From assembly GCA_030374765.1 (NCBI GenBank), contig JARGXX010000095.1, positions 992,001-1,056,000 of the forward strand: a stretch of 64,000 nucleotides of DNA, given 5' to 3'. This stretch comes from Agarophyton chilense (taxonomy: Eukaryota > Rhodophyta > Florideophyceae > Gracilariales > Gracilariaceae). Numbering within the stretch: position 1 is the first letter of the stretch; each line of letters starts with the position of its first letter. The notes under the pieces were generated by a model. That model did no database searches. It was not told the origin of the DNA and was given only the letters and a program-made list of their open reading frames with translations. The position numbers and the translations under genes were made by a program. This document shows, piece after piece, positions 21,082-32,035 of the stretch.

Positions 21082-24000
21082 TTATGATTTTACAAAAGGC
21101 ATTAACACTGCGTCAGCAGTACAGTGCCGGAATGACAGAATAAATGTAGTTGTCAATACCGACTTCAATGCAAAGGAGGGCAGGACGACTAATGCAAGAT
21201 AAGCATAACAGAAAATGGCTACGACCGATGAAAGAGGAAGTACGGAGATTGATAGTGCAGAACTAACAGAACAAAGTGTTGGATTGGAGACTTTACCGGA
21301 GAAAACTGCACAATGAAAATACGACGTTGAATGCGAGGTAACAGAATGTAATAGAATGCAACCGGACAAGCAGGTAGTACTGCAAGCAGAGAAACCCTGA
21401 CGAGAATGGGGAACGAAGGGAGAGGCCGTAGAAGACGGATGGTAGGGTGGCTACGGAGTGTATATGAGGCGAGGAGGAGGGAGAAAACGGAGGCTATCCA
21501 CGATCGGAGATTCCCTTCCCCTTGAGATCAGCTTTCCCGCATAAATCCACTAACAGAGAGGTAGCTTACCTCTGGCGTGTGCAGATTGTTTTCCCGCGCT
21601 GTAGTCAAACTATGCCGCTGACATCTACGCATACGACAAATGTACCTTTGTACCTTTTGAACACCTCAGTAGCAGAGCTGGATGCAAGAGCTCAGTATTC
21701 GATCTCATTAATTTCTCGGACGCTGTGGACAACTGTTTGAGACCAGCTAAAGTTTACTCTCGTACACTATGTTCCATCCGCTGGTGCACGCTCGAGTTGG
21801 AGAGGTGAGACGCGGAGGTTCCGCAAACTAGTTTCGCAAAGATGTCTTAAAATATTCTTAGTTCAAGGCACAATAATTTTTCCCCTCGAAAGAAACTTCT
21901 GTGCTTCAATGAAAGAATCAACCTTTTCAAGTATGGCACAATGCTGGCTAGAAGCTATTGAATAATTCCCTAATAATGAGCCACCTGAGCTGTATTGAAC
22001 TTTTTCACGGACAAAGTCCAAATAATGACGCAGAGTCTCACGCACTACATATTTTCTCTGAACAACGTGGCTGTAAAACGTCCATCCGAGTATTTTTACG
22101 CTCCATATCAGCTAAACGCCTGAGAACGATGGGTATTGCAAACGCCAAAACCCCTCTTGCATGTAACGCAGGCAATGAAATTTTGCCCTGGCATTAAGTT
22201 TGACCGGTATCCCATTCTTGGGATTGGAAGTGATTAATGAAACGTATTTATACACAGCAGTGCATTCACTGTTGGCATCCGCCGGGCACTTGATCTTAGT
22301 ATTCATACACAAGTACAGGTTTATACCTGCGCAGCTCATCGTTTGTCTTTTACCCAGTGGATTCGGCTCAACTACTGGACGAAGTGTTTGATGGAAAGCA
22401 GTCATGGTGCCCATTTGCTGAATAGAAGCACAGGTGTTTGGGGCTGGGTTTAGCATCTTAGAATATGCTGTACGTCCATTTGACGAGACCTGATCAAAAC
22501 CATGGTTCAATGGATGGCATTGTGAGGCAGCTTGGTAGAAACGGAAAGGCGAGGCATACTCGCCCATGGGACCATGATCAAAACCAAGATGTGCTTGTTC
22601 GTTGTTATACCCATATGGAACCGCGGTCGGAACTGCCCAGGAGAAACCAGAAAAGAAATGCCTGTAGATACATGCCTGTAGGTGCTTGAAAGTGGCAGTG
22701 AGTTGTCAACTTCGGCAGTGTGAGTTACCAACGAAACGAACAATGTTGATCGCAGATTCTGGGTAGCAAAATGGGACGTGAACCACGGACAGGTCAAGTG
22801 CGAAGAAACCCTGAAGATTTGGATCTCACGGCAGTTGCAGAGGCGTCTGAAGTTTAAATAGAGCTGCGAGCATCATGTGGTGGAGTGATTCAGCCACATC
22901 GAATCGATCACAACAGTTCGTGAGAAAATTGGAAGTAAGTGCTTCTGTGATATCGAGCCAGACAACAAGAATTCGATACTGTGATTTGGTGTGCAATGAC
23001 GCACAAGCTGTGTCTGTGTCACGTCAGCTTATGCTTGCGAAATGCGCGTCTCTCATGCGAAGTGGGGACGCCGAGTCGGGGCGCTTTGACGAATTAAAGA
23101 GGTGCCGCGGGGTCTGCTTCCAATCAGGTGGACAAATGAGAACAAACAAAGAGATCTCGACAGTGCCTTTCGTTTTCATGAGGCGGTTGGGCGCTTTGCT
23201 CCGCAACTATACGCGACATTCAGCAGCTGAATCGTGATTAGTCGCTATCATAGATAGAGAAATGGCAGCAAGTGAGTGGATCAATCCATATCTTGAGACA
23301 AGGATTCCCCTGGCCCTTTTACTTGGCCCTGTGATTACAATAGAAAATCTAATGAAGCGAAAATGGACGGTTCATCCACAGGAACTCTCTAGTTGTCTTC
23401 CATTAAAAGAAGACTCAATCACGCGATGGGCCAAACTGTGATATCAGGAACTTGTGGTTTGTGTTTTCTATTGAATCCGACACGTTCGTGGCCGCTCGGA
23501 AGCACTACACACAAAGCCTTGTGTATTAGAACGGCGTATCTTACTTTATCAGCCGGTGTGAGGGAAGCCCGAGGTGCGGATGAGTCCGGCGTTGCACTTG
23601 AACTTGTCAAAAATTGAGTAGTATTCGACGTACTGCAAGGGAGAGGGAAACGTTAGAAGGTAGGATACGACGGATTTAAGAACATGGTTCGTACCCCGCC
23701 ACTGGTACTGTCGGCATCTTAGCGCAATTGCTTTATCTATATTAGAACGTTTTTGCTGTCTCCGCCCGATGGAGCACAAACGAGAGCTCCTGCAAACACT
23801 CGCAATGTCCAGCGGTACCAATACAAGTAGCAGAACTGAAAGATTTCTCCTTCGCGACTTTCAGCTGTTTTGCTGATCGAGGAACTGCTGCTTTTTGGCT
23901 GCTGTACTCGCCCCTCCACTTGACCCATGTCAAAATTTGACTGCCGTACGACGCGCAAACGAGTGTTTGGAGCTGAGAAAACATAGAGATAAGAAGAAAA

Positions 24001-24289
24001 CCTCATTTGCTGCTACTTTCTTTCGCCATATTAAAGGTTGATTCTATCGTTAAGCACACAATCTCCCTTGAAGCGGAAAAATTATTTCTTCCAGAACTGT
24101 TAAAGCTCTTGAGACAACTTTGCGAAACTAGTTTTCCAACCCGGGCGTGCACCAGCGGATAGAACAAAGTGAACGACGACAGCTGGTCTCAAAGATTTGT
24201 CCTCAGCCTCCGAGATATCGTTGAGATCGAATGCAGAGCTCTCGCACCCAGTTCTGCTACTGAAGTGTTTTATCGATACAAAGAAAGGA

Positions 24290-24565
24290 GCAGTACCAAT
24301 TTCGGTTTTAGGCGTGTTCCTCATGGAAGCGTTGCGCCTGGAGAGGCATCGTTACTACATGTTCATTTGCTGCTTTGTTCTGAAAAACAGCACCCAGTGA
24401 AAAGTAGAGTGGTCGTATGGTCCTCTGTAAGTTTTCACTTGTTAAAAAGGATAGATGAAGCTCTCCGGGGCCTTCCCTATAGCTTCATAAGCAGCTAGGG
24501 ATCACCGCCCAAGTAGATAATAATCCTCCGGCCTGCTGCCCCTCTACAATTTGTGTGGCACAGTC
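24290..24565 (-). repeat. Right arm of a diverged inverted repeat
   Basis: Reverse-complement partner of 20807-21081. Read on the plus strand it begins near ATTTCGGTTTTAGGCGTG and ends at TTTGTGTGGCACAG. A good donor-like CTCTGTAAGT lies inside this arm, while the partner has CTCTGTAAAT, so the repeat may include part of an old spliced gene. Confidence 0.8.
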
Positions 24566-24923
24566 CTCGAATATCATGATTCGTTTGTCTTCGTGGGTAC
24601 CTCAGACTCTGCAGCGGCTTGGGGTGTTACAGGACCTTGTTTCTTTTCTTGACTTTGTCATGCGTTCCATTGCAATATCTACACGAGGAAATACTCATCT
24701 ACAAAAACGGCGCTTTTGCACAACTGTACAGCACATCAAGGACATGATTACTGTCAAGCACACACCCTGGCACGGACTTTACACCAGGATGATGTGCACC
24801 AAATAAGATATATATGTTGCTGTGGAGTAAGCATCCCAAATCACACTGACCTCCCTTGCCTTCCTGGTTCGATATCCGTACTTTCCCATTCCCCCTGTCG
24901 GACGCTTCTATTCAACACACGAA

Positions 24924-25604
24924 ATGCCGCCGAGGCCTCCTTTAACAACTCTTGTAATACACACTTGGAAGGAACACGGCAAACCGAAACCATTCTCGAA
25001 CCAAAGAAGCTCTGCCGAAGCTGCAAAGGAACGTATCACCCGCAGCATTTCTCATGAAGCGCATCTGGCTCAACGCTTGAACGACGAGGACCGTCCTCAA
25101 AACTGCTCTTGTATCAAAGTTCGTTCAGTTTCATATGAAGATGGTCTTACAACAAAGAACAATCTGGTCCCAAGAGGCACACTCAGTATCCAGTGCGAAG
25201 GCGTTAAGGGATCATGTGCGGCTGCAAAGAACAGCTGGAATTCTAAAGTTTCATGCATGAATGTCAAAAAACCAGGCTTCGTTGACTTCTCTCCTGTTCG
25301 CGTAGGTTGCTTACCCACTATACCTGAATTGGAAAGTCTGTCATCGCCTGCTCCATTAGGTGTAAATGCTTCACAACTATCTCCAAAGACTTTACGGGGC
25401 AGTTCACAACAGTCATTCGAGAAGAAGAGAGGAAAAGTGAAACTACGCAGCTTTGGATATTCCAAAGCGAACATGGAGAGGGATCACTTTCAATCAAAGG
25501 AGCTTGTATCGCTCCTTGAGAGGAGTTGCAGTTTTGACGCTGACTTGTCGACCATAGCCGAAAAGGGCCTCGAGCTAAGGTCTGGTATATCACCCAACCT
25601 GTAG
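24924..25604 (+). CDS. Orphan open reading frame, 226 codons
   Basis: The longest uninterrupted frame between the gene island and the first gypsy element. The translation is Ser/Lys-rich, has cysteines at scattered positions and no membrane segment, and shows no motif I can name. It starts shortly after one arm of the inverted repeat. No intron or promoter signals are evident. It could be a small lineage-specific gene, an exon of something larger or a chance frame; base composition near 48% GC makes chance possible. Confidence 0.35.
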   Translation: MPPRPPLTTLVIHTWKEHGKPKPFSNQRSSAEAAKERITRSISHEAHLAQRLNDEDRPQNCSCIKVRSVSYEDGLTTKNNLVPRGTLSIQCEGVKGSCAAAKNSWNSKVSCMNVKKPGFVDFSPVRVGCLPTIPELESLSSPAPLGVNASQLSPKTLRGSSQQSFEKKRGKVKLRSFGYSKANMERDHFQSKELVSLLERSCSFDADLSTIAEKGLELRSGISPNL

Positions 25605-27752
25605 CGTACAGGTGAGCACCCATGACTGAACTGAGATAGACACTGAGCCACTTAGGCTGCTGATTCCCTTAAGATCGGATAATATAGTCGTTGTACTTGT
25701 AGTCACCGAGAAAAAGCATGTGTTGTGGCAGCACGTTTTAACCACGTGAGCTCAGGCGATTGCAGCACAGTGAGAACGAAAATGAGTCCCTCTCTGGCAG
25801 TGTATGATGCAGTGCGCGAAATCTGGATAAAGCCACCACCCTATTCCTCCTCACTGCCATCCACAGTCGGCAAATGCTTTTATCTTAGTCAGTAGTTAGA
25901 ACACCACAAAGAAACTAGTTACAGAGCTTTCCAGACCAAACCCACACCACAGCTTTTTCAACAATTAAAAAACCTGAAAAAGAAAGCGAAATCAGATCAA
26001 AATGCTCATTATCACTGTGTGCTTACATGACCGTTTTGAGACACAGAAAGTACATCAACGCATTCAAAGAAACTTTAAACCAATGTTACGCTCATCTTCG
26101 AACCGAATAAGCTGCCAAAGTTTCGCTACATTACTAATGAGCAATTGAAAGGTTTGAACTAGTTTTCAATACACTACTAAAACCACACGTTAACGTTACC
26201 AATATGAAAAACACACTAGTTCTAGTTTACTCGTTCGAAATGCATCAAAATTAAAAAAACGTCAAGCAACATCAGTCAGAGGTTATGGAACCTTCATCGC
26301 TACGGTTAGGCTGGCGCCTTGCTGTAAATATATCCATACAGAAATAGCAGAGATTTTTTAATGTGCCAACCTAATGCGTTGTTGGAAATTGTATGTGACC
26401 AATCAGGTACACCTGTTGAATCATAGATATGAGTTGCGGCCGAGAGGATGGCCGAGAAGAACACGTATACACGTGATAGGTGTCATGAAAGGACGTGAGC
26501 ATAAGAAACACTAAACATAAAGTAATGATACGACGGGAAAATGCTACCACGGAAGGGACGGAGACCTGCAAAGGACGGGACGAAAAAACACGTACGGAAA
26601 AGAGTTACTTTCAATTTAGAACAACAATTCGACAGTCGAGACAATAACTCGACACTAGCAGTACAAGTAACACTTCAACGAGCGGAAAGAACGCGAGAAA
26701 GAAAAGATAGAAGGAATGACAGCACGAATTCTATTTAAGGAAGGAAAAATCCAAAGAGTACTGAAAGAAAAAAAGGGAGGAAAAACGTTCTGCCAGCACT
26801 GCCGACCATATTTGCCACGATTCGATTATTCATTTTATCATCATCGATCACCATTATACCCCTTTCACTAATTTATTTCTATACCCTTGTGGACTATTAG
26901 CGATTGGACAAAGTTCTAACCAAGCGACAATGCCTGCGTATATTTTCTGACACTGAAAAAATTTCTGGTCCTCTTTTATGATAAATTTTATATAGTCTAT
27001 ATAAAGAAGATTTTCTTCCCAACTTTTACATTTCACACATCACATTTACAACCAAGTAAACTGCCTTTACTCTTTATCAATATCGTTCAGCATCTATACG
27101 ATTATCTTTGACATCTGGAAGCCGGTTACTTAATCGACACAATAGAGCATGAATGCTTTATGTTTTCATATCACGATTTCTCGCGCTGACGATGACGAGC
27201 AGAAAAAAAGACTTTTCAACGATTATATTCTGTCTTTTTTACGTGTATCGGAGAAATGTATTGTACTCAAACTCCCCCGGCTATTTCCATCATACTTTTG
27301 TTGCATTTGGACGCCACATCGCCAGAAACAACGTCGCGTTGTGCTGCAATGAACTTCATTGTAGCCCATTTCCAACTTTAGGCATCGCTCAAAATTCGTG
27401 CAAATGTACATCAAAGCTCCATAGTATAGAAAATCTTTTTCGAGCATCACAAGAAGGGTGCATTCCATTCCATCGTTTTTCATAAAATTCATACTTCTTT
27501 GAAAAAGACATTTTGTATCAATTTCATTTCTTCTACAAAATATCACCACCAGTACTGTATTTTGAAAAACGTCACTAACATCTGTCTACTCTACTTCATT
27601 TTCATCATTGACTTCGCTATCTTGACCATCCATGTCTTCATTTTCTTACAACGATACAATTTCTCCAGAGGATGTGAACTCTTTCGACCGCATCTTAACT
27701 AATTTTTCTCACAGATTGAAGTGCTGAAATTACAACCAGGATATTTGACATT

Positions 27753-27950
27753 TCACTTTTTACAATTGCATCTTCTGGAGTCGAATGATCCCTTGCAGCC
27801 ACATTTAGCAATTACAATTTTCATTTGATGCTTAAGGCTAACAACTCCTTTCTCTTTCTCAAGCAATATACTACCATTTGCGTGGTACCCGTTTTCGAAT
27901 TTAAAATTCTTCACAACGTCTGGAGAGTGTAGTACAATCACCTCTGGGGT
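27753..27950 (-). pseudogene. Cys-rich (CxC) C-terminal tail of a mobile-element protein
   Basis: On the minus strand the frame reads VIVLHSPDVVKNFKF, then KCGCKG, then RCNCKK and a stop, and just beyond it YPGCNFSTSICEKN. The pattern (V-L-H-x-P near the start, then CxC-x-CxC-x-C-x-C repeats) is typical of the end of integrase- or transposase-type proteins in eukaryotic mobile elements. Upstream on the minus strand the frame is lost at the edge of a GC-shifted block. Family assignment is by motif only. Confidence 0.4.
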
Positions 27951-27951
27951 A

Positions 27952-28445
27952 TGTTACTGTTTTGTCTCGTGAGCATGATGACGCTCAACAGTAGGGAGCG
28001 TGATGACGCTCAAAACTAGAAGGTAGACGTAATAAACCTCGATGGTAACAGGGCACCGTGAAAGCCCGTAGGGGAAAACGGCGGGGCAACTAGCCTTTAA
28101 CGTGTAGGTGAACAATGGTAGGCGTCGACGCGCGGGAAAGCCTGTGTGGTAGTTGAGAAACAATGAACCAAAAGGTATAGTCGTGACCCAAGTGGTGCCT
28201 GTGTTTATCAGACTAGGATGGAGGAGGTGCGGTTCCCTATATGCAGTGGACTACACTCTCCAGATCACCCGGGAGGTGCCAGCAAGGCACAGTCTCTGAC
28301 CTAGTGTCAAGAGACCTGGCCAGCACGGGCTACAGTGCCAGGGGGCCACTCCACTCCTGTACTAAAATAATTATAATTAAAATTACAATCTCTAACAATT
28401 ACTCAACCAGAAGGTATATGTCAACACTACACGTGGCCGACAACA
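27952..28445 (-). mobile_element. Possible solo LTR or other insertion (GC-shifted block)
   Basis: This stretch is visibly richer in G+C than the flanking AT-rich DNA and breaks the Cys-rich frame at 27950. Read on the minus strand it starts TGTTG and ends TAACA, as many LTRs do. It contains an imperfect direct repeat, GAGCRTGATGACGCTCAA, near 27970-28010. I found no target-site duplication, so the limits are tentative. Confidence 0.25.
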
Positions 28446-29352
28446 CCTAGATGGTAGCTCGCCCGGAGCTGCATGGCCGATGATCCCTCGCATCCATCAC
28501 CTACAAGGCCAATGTAGTATATCGACAACCTCAAAGGTCAAACCTTCTGCCACTATATGAAAGAGAGAGATCTTTTTGAAACGCAATTTTTCCATCTTAC
28601 CTTGTCTTACGTTCTCAAAATCGTTTTTTCGCAATTCCAGTTCCAGTAGCAAATGTCTGACCTCCTTTTCGGAACAGAACACATTTCTCTGAACGTAAAG
28701 AATCCTTCAAAAGTTGCGTCTAGAATATTTATCCCAGACCTTCTCAAAAGGCTTTTCCAGAATAGTACTCTAGAGGTTAATTGATAGAACAGAACTCCAA
28801 CAATAGTGTGATTGAGAGAAACTGTTCGGTGTTCGATGATCAAATTTGGGTTTTGTGGTGATTCTCTGATGCGAACACAATAATTGTACTGTTGTCGTCG
28901 AAACAACGGTGATGCTCGTCACATTCATGCTTTCAATGCTTCTGAAAATTTTTGTTTGTTTCGCTTTGAGTCACATATAAAACCCCATCCAGAGGATGAC
29001 GATCGACAATTTGTGCACAACCGAAACGGTCCTGCCTGTTTCTTTTCAAGTGGATTTCTCAATGGACTGGTATCAATCTCCGCTCGTTTTTGTACTTGCC
29101 TTTGAGTCAATAACACTTTTCGAGAAGGAAATGTACTATTTTTCTCGCTGCAGGTCTCACAGAGATCGACTTTGTACAGATGCCACAGATCAGCGGTAAC
29201 AATGTTAGGAGTTGTTGCCCTTGCCAATTCTTAGTTTCGATTTTTTTACTTTCCAAACTCTTGACAAGCATCTTAATGATCGTAGTCGTTAAAAAAGCAC
29301 TTTTTAGAGTAGTTCACTCGTTTATTTACGATAGTTTTCGCGCTTAGGTTGT

Positions 29353-30003
29353 TGTAGTATCCACTCTAAAAGAGAGAGCAGACACCTGCAACAGTTTTCG
29401 GGACTGACGAATGGGTGCTTGCGGCTAAGGATAAGATGTGGTAGATCACAACACTAGTGAGCTAGAATCAGGGTTGTGAGGCCCCACACGCCAATGAGGG
29501 TGGTTGGTACTATGGAACGGACAACTGCTTGTTGTAGCTCGTCCGGATCTCCGGTTAAGGAATCATGAGCAAGGAACAAGACAGTTCGTAAACCCGTTGT
29601 TGTCTCCTTTACTTTGGAGTCGGCGCTCCCCTCTGTGCTTTATGTACTGTCGACAGGGGTGAGCGCCGCACATAATAATATCTAGATATCACTTGGTTAG
29701 CCCATTAACCCCTCTACAGTACGGGATAAATAGCTCTAAATGGGCTTTCACCTACGAAGGGTAGGCTTGGTTGCCACGTGGCTACCCACTACATGCGCCG
29801 TTGCCAATCCGGTATTTCCTTACAAAGGGTCGAATTGGATGCGCCGTTGCAGGCCGAGATCCCACGTGTAACATAACACCTCGCGGGCTATCTGCGGGAT
29901 GCTACTTCATAACTTCATCATAGCTGTTGCACTCACACATGAGTATCATCGAACTTAAACGAAAAATATTCCATCGGTATTCCGAGAGTAGTAGAATACT
30001 ACA
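29353..30003 (-). repeat. 3' LTR of element 1
   Basis: 651 bp, direct repeat of 39624-40271. TG...CA termini with an 8-bp inverted end (TGTAGTAT/ATACTACA). It contains a conserved hairpin at 29622-29667. Similarity to the other LTR is high by eye, with scattered substitutions and small indels. Confidence 0.93.
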
Positions 30004-30160
30004 CATCCCACCTGTTAAGCGCGAAGCACGGGCGATGCAAGACGTCTTTATATGCTCGAACATGCATCAGCCTGCCGAAATCCCCTTGTCTCTACGAAAG
30101 TACACCGATTTCGGCTTGACGTCAGATGATTTACAGCATTTTGTTTCGACTCGTTCAGCG

Positions 30161-31843
30161 ATGAATCCTTCCCCGCCGCAGAACTCCAACAACGAAGACG
30201 TACCCTCAGTGGGCCCTTACGCCAGCGGTGGTTTCAACTCGCAAGCTGTAGCGCCTTCGGCTTTCCGATCAATGCGTTCTCCTCCCGTGTGTTTCAACTC
30301 CTTGCCCTTAAAGCCTTCATCTTCAGGTGTGATGCCGAATGCAGCTTATGTATCCTCCGCTGGGATCATTCGAGCGCCGTCTCGTCAGGCTCAACGCAGC
30401 TATCCACATCCTGTGGACATGGTGGGACGAGACCCTCTCGAAGATGCTGACCCCTTCGCGCAGGCTCCCTGGTTTGACCCAGTCTCTCTTCGCGATGACG
30501 CATTGATCAGCCGGTACGTCTTCAGCGGTTTCCTTCTAGATGGAATTCCTAACGCGGCTATCCGCAGCCACGATTGGCTTACTCATTGTGCTTTGCCGGA
30601 TAACGCGATTGTCCGGTATACCAATGAGAGTATGGACGAAGCCCGGACTCGGTTCACGAAGCTGATATACCAGCGTCTGCACCGTTTCATTAGCACGGTC
30701 GTTCTCACTGGAGATTGGCATCTGGATTCTTGGATGGCTCGCACGAATGGCGAAGGATACTCGTACATCGAGGCCTTATACGAAGTCGACGTCGATGAAT
30801 TGCGCGGCTTACGCGATGTACGCGACGTGGAACTCTGCTTTCGCCGGCCATTGCTCTGTGCGAACTTCCTCTTCCTCCACAAGAGAGACATTCCTTAATG
30901 GGATTATCCTCGTTGGGAACGACGTACAAGATCCCGCTTGGGGTAGCTGGTTCTATACGAAATGATCGAGATTGATCGAATTAGGCGGAATGCTCGCGTC
31001 GGACGCTATATCGCCCTGCCAGAACACTGGGCGGAAATTGAGAGCCCTTTTGGATGTCCGGTGGAGCTTCCTCCTGCCATAACTTATATCGGTTCCACGT
31101 TGATTAACGACCCGTTCTCGGGATACTGGACGGTCGTGTTCTCCGAGTTCACTGCCAAGATGGCGGCGTATACCCTCTGAGATGCCTACGATACCTATCG
31201 TGTTTGCTACCTGTCGCCAACACCGCAGAGATATGCGAGACAACTCGATCTTTCCTTTGTGTTGGGGTCCCCTGCCAATTATGACGAATTCCTACTCTTG
31301 GTAGATTTGATCCACAGTATCGACTGGCATGGGGTTCTATTGGAGCAATCAGCTAGAGCCACAAGGGTGCGTCATCGAGATCACTCGCCTGGACGCACAG
31401 CTATTGCTGGAGATTTTGTATGGTACAATTCCTGGGCCATCCAGATAATCACGTCTGATCAGGCTCGTGACCTTCATGCGAATCCTAGGAAGTTCCCTTC
31501 AAATCAGCGTACTGGATATGTGTACGAGTCCACACCTTCCGAGTTTGCAGATCAGGAGTATGAAGAAGCTCCAGGTACTGATGCAGAACTCGATTTTGAG
31601 GATGAACCTGAACTATCCGGTGCTGCGCCTGTGACGGCTGCTTCGCCACCAACGGCTGCGACATCGGTTGTTAGATCGTCGATGGGATACTATCATAGGT
31701 TATGCCAACAACCGAGCGATGAGGAGGATCCCTTTTTGGCACCGTTGAGACAATTCCTCTTAGACGCGGATTTCCCAGACGCACAGCTGCAAGGCGATCG
31801 TGCTGCGCTTAACGCCATGCTGAATCATCGTACCAGCGGGTAA
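30161..31843 (+). pseudogene. Antisense gene of gypsy element 1 (unknown family)
   Basis: One frame runs from about 30161 to 31843 (about 560 codons) on the strand opposite gag-pol, between pol and the 3' LTR. It is interrupted by only three in-frame nonsense codons (30896-30898, about 30944-30946, and 31178-31180) and no frameshift; the frame also stays open upstream to 29927. The same protein is encoded at the same place in element 2. Shared blocks include RAPSxxAQRSYPHP, ALPDNAIxRY, TRFTKLIYQRLHRFIST, RTNGExYSYIE, PLLxAxxxFLxKRDIP, NDPFSGY, DHSPGRT, AGDFVWY and a final PLRQFLLD. It is rich in W, Y, R and D and has no zinc finger, membrane segment or DDE motif I recognise. It resembles the antisense ORFs reported in some plant gypsy families only in position. 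Start uncertain; conservation is clear from about 30331. Confidence 0.75.
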
Positions 31844-31921
31844 GTTCTTTGACCGACTTTAGATGTCTTCAACACCCTTGAGTCGATAACATAAACCAAA
31901 TTCTTCTGTTTCCGTGACTCC

Positions 31922-32012
31922 ACGTGTTCCTAAGTACTTTTTCTTCTTCTCGAGTCTTCTCGTCTTCTTCTTGAGTCTTTTCGTCTTCTTCTCGAGTCTA
32001 CTCGTTTCACAT
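31922..32012. repeat. Short tandem repeat between antisense gene and pol, element 1
   Basis: Three to four degenerate copies of a unit like CTTCTTCTCGAGTCTTCTCGT lie between the converging 3' ends of the antisense gene and the pol tail. The equivalent position in element 2 (54381-54560) has the same CTCGAG-centred repeat. Confidence 0.75.
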
Positions 32013-32035
32013 CCTTCTTCTGATGGGAAAGGGAA

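Larger units (their letters stand above)
19894..24923. other. Decayed intergenic region without a confident gene
   Basis: About 5 kb with frames no longer than about 150 codons. Some minus-strand fragments read as plausible protein, such as 20116-20466 and 22112-22567, but none has a family motif I recognise. The strongest structure is an inverted repeat pair (20807-21081 and 24290-24565). The whole tract may be one or more fossil mobile elements. Confidence 0.5.
25605..29352. other. AT-rich region without a confident gene
   Basis: Mostly AT-rich spacer with short frames only. It contains a Cys-rich transposon-type protein tail at about 27750-27950 (minus) and a distinct GC-richer block at about 27952-28510. 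Minus-strand frames at 28607-28906 and 28925-29227 read as possible protein fragments (a CxxC followed by a serine run and GWGF), without identification. Confidence 0.45.
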
